NCBI GenBank assembly: GCA_031266315.1
Contig: JAISBG010000515.1
Coordinates: forward strand, 1 to 6,160
DNA from: Planctomycetaceae bacterium
GTDB lineage: Bacteria > Planctomycetota > Planctomycetia > Pirellulales > Thermoguttaceae
Length of the DNA: 6,160 nucleotides
Direction: 5' to 3'
Shown here: piece after piece, positions 1 through 6,160 of the stretch
Layout: every line of letters begins with the position of its first letter
Position numbering within the stretch: the first letter of the stretch is position 1
The notes under the pieces: model-generated
Told to the model about the DNA's origin: nothing
The model's input: the letters and a program-made list of their open reading frames with translations, nothing else
Database searches by the model: none
Made by a program: the position numbers and the translations under genes

Positions 1-1
1 T

Positions 2-2059
2 TTTAAAGTTGAGTTGAATGACATTATTAAAAACTATACTCTTGAGGAAGAGAATGGTTTTCTTTTTTGTCTTTATGAATCAATATCAAACGCCTTGTAT
101 TGCGGCAGAAGCAATACGGAAATTAACATTATTATAAAATTTTCACGCCAACACCAGACAAATGAATTGTTCAAAGATAGAGACAGTTATATTGATTCTT
201 TTACAATAACCGACAACGGGCAAGGATTCACCGATGATAATTTTGAAAAATTTACGAAAACGATTTACAAAACAAATCACGAAGGCGGAAAAGGACTTGG
301 GCGGGTTTCTTTTTTGAAAGTTTTTCAAGAGGTTGAAATTGACAGCAATTTTGAAGAGAACGGCAAAGTCTATAATCGTAATTTCAATTTTAACAATGAA
401 GGAATTGATGACAATAAAAAAATTGTACAAAAAAACTCCCCCATTCAAACAACTCTCACCTTCAATAAAATAAAAAACGACTTCAAAAATTTTACTCAAA
501 AAAATGTTAAGAAAAATGTTGAATGGTACAGCGATGAAGTGTTGAGACATTTTTATGTATTTTTTCGATACTTATTAGAAAAGAATATTAAATTTGAAAT
601 AAAAATTATTGACGACAACGGTACCGCAGAAGGTATTATCAATAACGCCAAACTACTAAAAGATGAAGTAAAAGAAGAGCAATTTCAGATCGTCGCTTCA
701 AAGAATTTGCCCGGAATGAATGCGGTTGATTTTACGCTTGTCCATATTAAGACGACAAATGTTGTTGACAATAAAGCGTTTTATGTTGTTGATGAACGTT
801 CAACAAATGAGATAAAAAATCTTGATTTGCCGCCCGGAATTTTAGAAGATAAAAACGGCAATAAATTTTATTACCACGCCTATTTGAAATCAGATTACTT
901 TGTCAAATATCTCAATGATTCGCGGACAAAACTTTCCTTGCCCAAAGAAACAAAAACGTCTGGTGTTGTGTCAAGTATTACGGCGGAGAAAATTGAGCAA
1001 ATTGTCGGCGTTAAAATAAACAATTTTTTGTGCTACGAAATAAATGTTCTCAACAAAAAGAAAGAACAAGAAATACAAAAAGTCCTTAATGATGAAAACA
1101 ATAATAAAACTTCACACAACAAAGCCTATCTCTACATTTTTTCAGACGATAACAACAAGAAAACATTATTAAAAAAAATAAAATATAACGATAACGCTCA
1201 AACTATTTTGACCAAAGTAAGAGATTTTCACGACGAATTGCAACATGAAACCATCAAAAAAATCAACGAAACAATTGAAAAACTCCACAATGATAAAATT
1301 GATATTGACTTTAACAAATTGGAGGATGATGTGAGGTTGTTGATGCAAAAAGTCAATACCGAAAATCTTGTTAATATTTCAAGTTACATAATGTATCGGA
1401 AATATATTCTTAACCTTTTTGATGAGGGAATACAGTTTGCAATGAAAACCAAGACACAAAATGAATCCTTCTTTCACAATTTATTATTGCCGCCCAAAAC
1501 ATCGAATAGTATTGATTCTAATCTGTGGTTGCTAGATGATTTGTTTCTTTATTTTGAAGGGATAAGTGAAATTGCGATTGAAGACATCGCGATTAAAGGC
1601 AAAAAAATAATTCGTAACTTGACGAACGAAGAAAAAAGGTTGCTCAACGAATTTAATAAAAAACGATTACGAAAACGTATTGACTTATTGTTCTTTCCAG
1701 AAGAGAAAAAGTGTGTTATTATCGAGATAAAAGACCCTAAAGTCGGGTTGAATGAAAATGTTCAACAAATGGACAAATACGCTGAACTTATTGCGAATTT
1801 TGTTGATCAAGAATTTTTCATCGAAAACTTTTACACTTACTTGATAACAGACAGTTTCAATAAGTACGATAAACCCGGCAATGGTTATCGAAAAATGTAC
1901 GGCATAGAAGGTTTTGTCCGTAATTCCGCTGATATTAAAAGTTATGAAAACGATGCGGTAATTGCGAATCAATATTCCGAAGTTATCCGTTACAAAGATA
2001 TTTATTCACGGGCAAAAAAAAGGAATCAAATCTTTTTTGAAAAATTAGATATTAACTGA
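2..2059 (+). CDS. GHKL (Hsp90/MutL-like) ATPase with C-terminal PD-(D/E)XK nuclease-like domain, probably 5'-partial
   Basis: Predicted soluble ATP-binding protein fused to a nuclease-like domain; residues are numbered from the TTG at 14. The GHKL fold is shown by an N-box (YESISNALYCG, 21-31, with E22 as candidate general base and N26 for Mg), a G1 box (DNGQG, 67-71) and a glycine-rich lid (GGKGLGR, 91-97). This resembles the family whose lid reads GGKGxGRxxxLKxF. Residues 150-480 hold mixed and helical charged segments that I cannot assign. At 500-515 there is NLWLLDDLFLYF, then E519, D557, the E571-I-K573 triad and Q584/Q585 with Y589, an ordering typical of PD-(D/E)XK nucleases. No signal peptide or membrane segment is seen. 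The frame is open to the left edge with no ATG, and TTG 14 has no convincing ribosome site, so a few N-terminal residues are probably missing. The gene is far more AT-rich than priA. Known for the families: ATP-driven dimer clamps and Mg-dependent DNA cleavage. A phage-defence or DNA-processing role is inference. Confidence 0.8.
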   Translation, partial: FKVELNDIIKNYTLEEENGFLFCLYESISNALYCGRSNTEINIIIKFSRQHQTNELFKDRDSYIDSFTITDNGQGFTDDNFEKFTKTIYKTNHEGGKGLGRVSFLKVFQEVEIDSNFEENGKVYNRNFNFNNEGIDDNKKIVQKNSPIQTTLTFNKIKNDFKNFTQKNVKKNVEWYSDEVLRHFYVFFRYLLEKNIKFEIKIIDDNGTAEGIINNAKLLKDEVKEEQFQIVASKNLPGMNAVDFTLVHIKTTNVVDNKAFYVVDERSTNEIKNLDLPPGILEDKNGNKFYYHAYLKSDYFVKYLNDSRTKLSLPKETKTSGVVSSITAEKIEQIVGVKINNFLCYEINVLNKKKEQEIQKVLNDENNNKTSHNKAYLYIFSDDNNKKTLLKKIKYNDNAQTILTKVRDFHDELQHETIKKINETIEKLHNDKIDIDFNKLEDDVRLLMQKVNTENLVNISSYIMYRKYILNLFDEGIQFAMKTKTQNESFFHNLLLPPKTSNSIDSNLWLLDDLFLYFEGISEIAIEDIAIKGKKIIRNLTNEEKRLLNEFNKKRLRKRIDLLFFPEEKKCVIIEIKDPKVGLNENVQQMDKYAELIANFVDQEFFIENFYTYLITDSFNKYDKPGNGYRKMYGIEGFVRNSADIKSYENDAVIANQYSEVIRYKDIYSRAKKRNQIFFEKLDIN

Positions 2060-2084
2060 CTTTCTAAAAAATCAAATAATTTTA

Positions 2085-2129
2085 TAACGCGAAACACACG
2101 AAAAAGTGCGAAAAATTACTTTCGCGTTA
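2085..2129. repeat. 10-bp inverted repeat with internal cgaaa iterations
   Basis: The arms taacgcgaaa (2085-2094) and tttcgcgtta (2120-2129) are perfect reverse complements around a 25-nt centre. The motif cgaaa also recurs at 2090, 2099 and 2109, about one helical turn apart, with its complement tttcg at 2120. The element begins 25 nt after the stop codon of the ATPase-nuclease gene, but no T-run follows, so a classical intrinsic terminator is not supported. It could be a dispersed intergenic (REP-like) repeat, a transcript-end hairpin or a protein site. Confidence 0.6.
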
Positions 2130-2239
2130 CACCGAAGTTCATTAAAATATGAAAATTTCTGATTCTACATCAATTCGTGAATAATAGAGAATAATATTTC
2201 ATACAATCCGCATTTTCCAAAAAACAGTAATAAAATATT

Positions 2240-2268
2240 TTGACAAAATTTTGTATTTTAAGTATTTT
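2240..2268 (+). promoter_or_regulatory. possible sigma-70-type promoter with a palindrome over the -35
   Basis: TTGACA at 2240-2245 is a perfect -35 hexamer. It is followed by a 17-nt spacer and TATTTT at 2263-2268, which matches four of six positions of the -10 consensus. The perfect 12-bp palindrome acaaaattttgt (2243-2254) overlaps the -35 and could be an operator. The surroundings are so AT-rich that a chance match is quite possible. If real, it would read towards the gene at 2588 with a long leader crossing the inverted repeats at 2434-2515. Confidence 0.3.
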
Positions 2269-2340
2269 CTCAAAATTATTGCCGATTTAAAATGTATCTT
2301 TACACTATCGACACTTTCCAAAAATTTTCAACCGAATTCT

Positions 2341-2559
2341 ATGTTTTTCACATATCTTTTGGTAACTTTGGAGATATTTGATGAGGTTGTCAAAGCGTTT
2401 TAATTCAAATATATACTCAAAGCCGTTTTAAAATTCACGAAGCTGATTACGGAAGCGCAACAACGTGAAGCGGTTACTCAAGGGCGAAGTCTACCGCCCA
2501 TACCGGCTACGGTATATCAAAAAACTTTGAAAATGTGGATTTTTTGGAGAAAGTATTGA
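2341..2559 (+). pseudogene. possible remnant of a small reading frame, broken by one stop
   Basis: From the ATG at 2341 the frame reads 20 codons (starting MFFTYLLVTLEIFDE), meets TAA at 2401-2403, and then stays open for 51 more codons to a TGA at 2557-2559. The second part includes EAQQREAVTQGRSLPP and has a more gene-like base composition than the rest of the spacer. No family is recognised and there is no ribosome site. A second frame through 2467-2580 is also open, which weakens the coding case. The same patch could instead be structured noncoding DNA. Confidence 0.2.
2434..2515 (+). other. GC-richer patch with three consecutive inverted repeats, possible structured element
   Basis: Three inverted repeats follow one another: ttcacg/cgtgaa (2434-2439 with 2464-2469), gggcg/cgccc (2482-2486 with 2495-2499), and ataccg/cggtat (2500-2505 with 2510-2515, four-base loop). 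The last two abut exactly, so they could stack if transcribed. The patch stands out from the AT-rich spacer and lies about 70-150 nt before the start of the next gene. I recognise no riboswitch class. It could be a cis-regulatory RNA, a dispersed repeat or coding remnant. Confidence 0.3.
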
Positions 2560-2565
2560 TACAAT
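2557..2565 (+). promoter_or_regulatory. candidate extended -10 promoter for the unknown gene
   Basis: TGaTACAAT contains a -10 hexamer matching TATAAT at five of six positions, preceded by the TGn of an extended -10 element. No good -35 lies 16-18 nt upstream, as extended -10 promoters allow. A start about 7 nt downstream would give a leader of roughly 15 nt before the ATG at 2588 and would leave the inverted repeats at 2434-2515 outside the transcript. Confidence 0.35.
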
Positions 2566-2587
2566 TAAATCTATTAAATTAAATTCT

Positions 2588-3919
2588 ATGACCGCACTTC
2601 AAAATACATTCAATAGTAGTACAACATTGTATTCGGCTTCGGCAGTCCAATCAGGAGCGAATACGAAACCGCAAACGGATTCGCAACAAATTGTTACGAA
2701 TACGGAGACATCTTCTGATATTGTTGCGATTTCTGCGGAAGGTTTGGAAGCGTATCAAAAAATCGAAAATGCCCAACACAATCTGCCGCAACAATTTATT
2801 GATATCGAATCAATGATAGCAAAGATGCCGAAGGGCGGTGAATTGGAAGTTTTTTCAGCGGAAAAACATTCGAAACATTTTTCAGCGGTTGCGTGGGCGT
2901 TGGGAATTGACACAGAAGGAATGTCGTACAAAGAAGCAAATGAAGCAATTCATATCAATCAGTCAACCATTGCTAATCTCCATTCACAGGCTCAAGCAAC
3001 AACCGAAAAATTAGACGAAAAAATTACCAGTATTCTCAAAACCAATAATATCGTTTTGGATGACAAGGAAACATTGAATTTGACAGTGAATGAGAAAGGT
3101 GAAATCAGTATCGGAAAAGGAATTAGTGAAGATAAACGTACTGTTTTAGAAAAATTATTGAATGAAGACAAAACGCTTGGTCAGGATTTATTGTTTTCCC
3201 ATGCCCAACGCCAAATGACCAATTTTGGTATTGCCAAAGTAGATAAAAATTCTTATCAGATTCTTGCTGATTCGTTGTTGCAACGGGAATTTGGTATTTC
3301 GCTCAGCGATCTTGAACAAGTTCGTCCAGAGGAGACCAATAAAGTCGGTTTGTCTGTTCGAAGTAAAGATGGTCAATACGACAACATTCTTGAAACATTA
3401 TATGAAGAAGAATTGGAGACATTTACATTCATTGAAAACGCATTAAATAACCGGACAGAAACCACTGTCGAAAAAGGAACTGCCGGTTTTGAATATTCGT
3501 ATTCCTATAAAAATGGAGTTACGGTCGAAAAAGGTGTAACAGACCAAGCCGGAATGGATAAAATGTTTGACCGATTCCGTAACAGAGAATTGTTGGGTGC
3601 AGTGGCAATATACGGTGAAGATGCGATTGATTATTCCGTAACGCTTGATTCTTCCGGTCAAATACTTGACGCAAAAATTAATGCAGTAAAAGGGATTACC
3701 GATCAAGGGGCTCTCGCCGAATTAAACCGCCGTTGGACTAATCATATATCATCAATACCGGCGAATAGCGATGATTATTTGCGAGATCCATTTCTTTCCG
3801 AAACAACATTACAACAATTCGCCTTTGATATACAACGTTTGTACCGGTTTAATACCGGTGCGAGTAAGGAACAAGCCCAAAATATGAAAATGACATTCGG
3901 TTCCTCTATTAAATCGTAA
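2588..3919 (+). CDS. cysteine-free protein of unknown function (443 aa) with internal repeats
   Basis: No family is recognised. The start is secure: ATG 2588 is the only conventional start after an in-frame TGA at 2528-2530, although no Shine-Dalgarno sequence precedes it. The first 43 residues are rich in Ser, Thr, Gln and Asn and look disordered. SSDIVAISAEGLEAYQKI (43-60) then resembles the short D-x-V-x-I/L-S-x-E-A/G segment found in FlgM-like and other flagellum-associated bacterial proteins; the match is too short to assign function. A helical middle follows. Two related segments lie near the C-terminus: EYSYSYKNG through KGVTDQAG (302-322) and DYSVTLDSSG through KGITDQGA (348-375), each followed by a helix with an Arg-rich end. 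There are no cysteines, Sec signal peptide or membrane helices. That would suit a protein exported by a flagellar-type route, but a cytoplasmic role is equally open. Composition is intermediate between its two neighbours. It converges on priA. Confidence 0.75.
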   Translation: MTALQNTFNSSTTLYSASAVQSGANTKPQTDSQQIVTNTETSSDIVAISAEGLEAYQKIENAQHNLPQQFIDIESMIAKMPKGGELEVFSAEKHSKHFSAVAWALGIDTEGMSYKEANEAIHINQSTIANLHSQAQATTEKLDEKITSILKTNNIVLDDKETLNLTVNEKGEISIGKGISEDKRTVLEKLLNEDKTLGQDLLFSHAQRQMTNFGIAKVDKNSYQILADSLLQREFGISLSDLEQVRPEETNKVGLSVRSKDGQYDNILETLYEEELETFTFIENALNNRTETTVEKGTAGFEYSYSYKNGVTVEKGVTDQAGMDKMFDRFRNRELLGAVAIYGEDAIDYSVTLDSSGQILDAKINAVKGITDQGALAELNRRWTNHISSIPANSDDYLRDPFLSETTLQQFAFDIQRLYRFNTGASKEQAQNMKMTFGSSIKS

Positions 3920-4034
3920 ACAACAATTCATTTTTTATTGCAAAAATAAAACATCATGAATATCTCTACAAATTACAATATTTTTCAGAAATACATACCA
4001 ACAATTCCAAAGTCCGCGAATACGGATTGTTATG

Positions 4035-6160
4035 TTACAACATGTCAATCGGATCAATATCAATAATCCATTGCACATCAGCCGGAGTTTTCAGCGCAAG
4101 CGAAACAGAACGTACACTATTGCGAAGATGTTCACCATTGACGTCGTGAAGGTGAATATGGAAACGATAAAATCCGCGCAATTTCGCAAACGGCGCCGGC
4201 GCCGGTCCCAGAATACGATGCGTAACAGGAATTTTTGCAGAAGTTGATAAGAATGTCTTGAGACGGTCGGCAAATTCTATCGCAAATTCCCGCGTTTTCG
4301 TTTCATTTTCTCCGCGTATCACAATTCGGATCATTTTCGTGTACGGCGGATAACCAAGTAATTTCCGCATCGGTAATTCCTGCGCCACAAACGTTTGAAA
4401 ATCATGTCTCGAAGCAGCAAGAATTGCCGGATGATCCGGACTGAATGTCTGAATAATTACACGCCCTCCACGTTCACCGCGTCCCGTTCGTCCCGCAACC
4501 TGAGTGATCAAATGGAATGTCCGCTCTGAAGCACGGAAATCCGGTAAATGTAACGCCGTGTCCGCGTTGATCACTCCAACTAATGTAACATTCGGAAAAT
4601 CAAGCCCTTTGGCAATCATCTGAGTTCCAAGCAAAATTTGTACCTTGCCCTCCCGAAATTGCAAAAAAGCCCGTTCGTGCGCCCCGTAACCTTGCATCGT
4701 GTCCGTGTCCATTCGCAATACCGACGCATCAGGAAAACGGGATTTGATTTCCGTTTCAAGTTTTTGCGTTCCGAAACCGCCGTACCAAATTCCGGGAAAT
4801 CGGCATTGCGGACAACGTGTCGGCGCAGGAATCTGGTAGTCACAATAATGGCATAACGCAATCTCTTCCGTTTTATGATGCGTCAGCGAAACATCGCAAT
4901 TCGGGCATTTGAGCGCACCGCCGCACGACGGACATTGAATGTGTGTCGAAAAACCGCGACGGTTCAAAAGCAAAATGACTTGTCCTTTTTCATTCAGTGC
5001 CGACCGAATCGCTACATGAAGTTGCCGATGAATCGCTCCGCGTGTTGACCGGTTTCGTATCTCTTCACGCAAATCAACAATCTCCACCAACGGCAACCGC
5101 AAATTTTTGACACGATTGGGCATCGAAATCAATTGAGTACAGGAATCAAAATTCGTAACACAAGAATCGTGAACACTCCGGCGATTCACATCATGCCAAG
5201 ATTCCAGTGACGGTGTTGCGGAGCCGAGAATAAGCGGAATATGTTCGAGTTCCGCCCTTTTTCGTGCAACATCACGAGCATGATAACGCGGTGCGGAATC
5301 CTGTTTGAACGAATTTTCATGTTCTTCGTCAATGACAATCAATCCAAGTTTCGGAAACGGAGCAAAGACCGCACTGCGAGCACCAACCACCAACTGCACA
5401 TTGCCCTCCGCAATACTTGTCCATTGCCGATGCCGTTCCGCGTCGGTCAGATGAGAATGAAGAACAGCAACATCAGGAAAACGACTCTTAAAACGTCCCA
5501 CCGTTTGCGGCGTTAAACTGATTTCTGGAACAAGAACAATCGCTTGACGTTTTCTTCGGACAACTTCATGAATCGCCTGAATATAAACTTCCGTTTTCCC
5601 GCTTCCCGTTACGCCGTGTAACAAAAACGTTTCATGCCGGTTATTTTGAATTGCCTCCTGAATTATTGTCAACACTCGCTGCTGGTCGGAATTGAGTTGA
5701 TAGGGATTGACTTCCAATGTTTTTTGTACGGGAACATCGGTTTCCGGTTTTTGCCGACGGATTGTTTTTGCACGAAAAATGCCAAGCCGTTTCAACGAGT
5801 TGATGGGAACAGCGGAACATTTGGCAGCGTGTTGAAGTTCCGAAATGGTCAACGGTTCCGCACTTTGTCGAAGTGTTTCCAAAACATGAAGTTGTTTCGA
5901 AGTCAGAATAATTCCTTTTTCTTTGGCATCAGATCGCCGGAGAACCGCCAACCGTTTGTCCGCATCTTCCGCAAGATATAAAACCGTTGTGAGACGAGTT
6001 CCGGCATGGGAACGAACTCCCGCCGGAAGCATTGCTTCAAAAACCTGACCAACCGGACAAAGATAATGTTGCGCAATCCATCGGGTCAATTCAAGCATTT
6101 TATCGTTCAATAACCGATGTTCGTCAATCCGCGATTGAATTGATTTGAGCGGGACATTGG
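4035..6160 (-). CDS. priA: primosomal protein N' (PriA), replication-restart helicase, 5'-partial
   Basis: PriA is a 3'-5' superfamily 2 helicase that binds stalled or repaired forks and reloads the replicative helicase. Residues are numbered from the TTG at 6110. Visible motifs are Walker A GVTGSGKTEV (166-175), GARSA (243-247), DEEH (261-264) and SATP (297-300). The zinc-binding insert has all eight cysteines in four CxxC pairs (393/396, 402/405, 420/423, 433/436). FGTQKLE, GTQMIAKGLDF (495-505) and QVAGRTGRG (537-545) follow, and the C-terminal domain is complete to TAA 4035-4037. That TTG is not the real start: the frame stays open to the right edge and the added residues (NVPLKSIQSRIDEHRLL) run into the WIAQHYLCPVG segment that in PriA follows the 3' DNA-binding domain, so about 100 residues lie outside. 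Residues 305-334 appear about 12 longer than usual and carry a DSC-VTNF-DSC repeat. The gene ends facing its neighbour. Confidence 0.96.
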   Translation of the reverse strand, partial: NVPLKSIQSRIDEHRLLNDKMLELTRWIAQHYLCPVGQVFEAMLPAGVRSHAGTRLTTVLYLAEDADKRLAVLRRSDAKEKGIILTSKQLHVLETLRQSAEPLTISELQHAAKCSAVPINSLKRLGIFRAKTIRRQKPETDVPVQKTLEVNPYQLNSDQQRVLTIIQEAIQNNRHETFLLHGVTGSGKTEVYIQAIHEVVRRKRQAIVLVPEISLTPQTVGRFKSRFPDVAVLHSHLTDAERHRQWTSIAEGNVQLVVGARSAVFAPFPKLGLIVIDEEHENSFKQDSAPRYHARDVARKRAELEHIPLILGSATPSLESWHDVNRRSVHDSCVTNFDSCTQLISMPNRVKNLRLPLVEIVDLREEIRNRSTRGAIHRQLHVAIRSALNEKGQVILLLNRRGFSTHIQCPSCGGALKCPNCDVSLTHHKTEEIALCHYCDYQIPAPTRCPQCRFPGIWYGGFGTQKLETEIKSRFPDASVLRMDTDTMQGYGAHERAFLQFREGKVQILLGTQMIAKGLDFPNVTLVGVINADTALHLPDFRASERTFHLITQVAGRTGRGERGGRVIIQTFSPDHPAILAASRHDFQTFVAQELPMRKLLGYPPYTKMIRIVIRGENETKTREFAIEFADRLKTFLSTSAKIPVTHRILGPAPAPFAKLRGFYRFHIHLHDVNGEHLRNSVRSVSLALKTPADVQWIIDIDPIDML

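Larger units (their letters stand above)
2060..2587. other. 528-bp noncoding spacer between the ATPase-nuclease gene and the unknown gene
   Basis: No convincing gene is present. The spacer falls into three parts. Positions 2085-2129 hold an inverted repeat with repeated cgaaa. Positions 2130-2430 are very AT-rich and contain a possible promoter with an overlapping palindrome. Positions 2431-2515 are visibly richer in G+C and hold three consecutive inverted repeats. The stretch 2341-2559 is one reading frame broken by a single TAA at 2401-2403, so it may be a decayed small gene. The sequence tttccaaaaa occurs twice, at 2214-2223 and 2315-2324, which may be chance in AT-rich DNA. Confidence 0.7.

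Noticed and set aside
143..550. Antisense open frame of 135 codons inside the ATPase-nuclease gene
   Set aside because: It is hydrophobic shadow coding opposite an AT-rich gene with clear domain motifs, and it has no recognisable domain. The same applies to the antisense frame at 1685-1972.
2214..2324. Direct repeat tttccaaaaa at 2214-2223 and 2315-2324 as a possible attachment or regulatory site
   Set aside because: Ten bases of low complexity in AT-rich DNA are expected by chance, and no integrase or tRNA is nearby.
2085..2515. CRISPR array or tRNA-like structure in the spacer
   Set aside because: No repeat-spacer periodicity of CRISPR size is present, and no cloverleaf with T-loop and acceptor-stem signatures can be formed.
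3188..3706. Open frames overlapping the unknown 443-residue gene on both strands (3188-3376, 3264-3446, 3443-3706)
   Set aside because: They lie wholly within a longer frame with consistent codon use and a defined start, and they show no domains.
3920..4034. Possible bidirectional terminator between the converging genes
   Set aside because: The only hairpins found are an A/T-only stem (ttttt 3932-3936 with aaaaa 3942-3946) and a 4-bp stem (tccg 4013-4016 with cgga 4023-4026). Neither is strong enough to call.
4032..5981. Several short open frames on the plus strand across priA, and two on the minus strand
   Set aside because: All overlap priA, whose helicase and zinc motifs are unambiguous along the entire stretch.

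Overview
The window holds three protein genes, two of which run off the window edges. No rRNA, tRNA, CRISPR array or insertion sequence is visible. The organism is a bacterium. The PriA helicase motifs (GTQMIAKGLDFPNV, then INADTALHLPDFRASERTF and QVAGRTGRG) resemble, from memory, PriA of Planctomycetota and related PVC lineages more than enterobacterial PriA, which has KGHDF. This placement is tentative. The only complete gene start lacks a Shine-Dalgarno sequence, which fits lineages that make little use of one.

Layout. Positions 2-2059 (+) carry a very AT-rich gene for a large protein with an N-terminal GHKL (Hsp90/MutL-type) ATPase and a C-terminal PD-(D/E)XK nuclease-like domain; its true start probably lies left of the window. 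Positions 2060-2587 are a 528-bp spacer. It contains a 10-bp inverted repeat with cgaaa iterations, an AT-rich stretch with a possible promoter and palindrome, and a GC-richer patch with three consecutive inverted repeats that could be structured or could be the remnant of a reading frame. Positions 2588-3919 (+) carry an unrecognised, cysteine-free 443-residue protein. After a 115-bp gap, positions 4035-6160 (-) carry priA, converging on the previous gene. Its N-terminal DNA-binding domain is off the right edge.

How the parts relate. priA is a core replication-restart gene and anchors the right side as ordinary chromosome. Composition falls sharply leftwards: in hand-counted 60-base lines, 29/60 G+C in priA (4501-4560), 24/60 in the middle gene (2821-2880) and 14/60 in the ATPase-nuclease gene (1261-1320). 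The left gene therefore looks like accessory, probably transferred DNA. Its ATPase plus nuclease architecture is of the kind seen in defence islands, but nothing in the window proves that role. The three genes do not form an operon.
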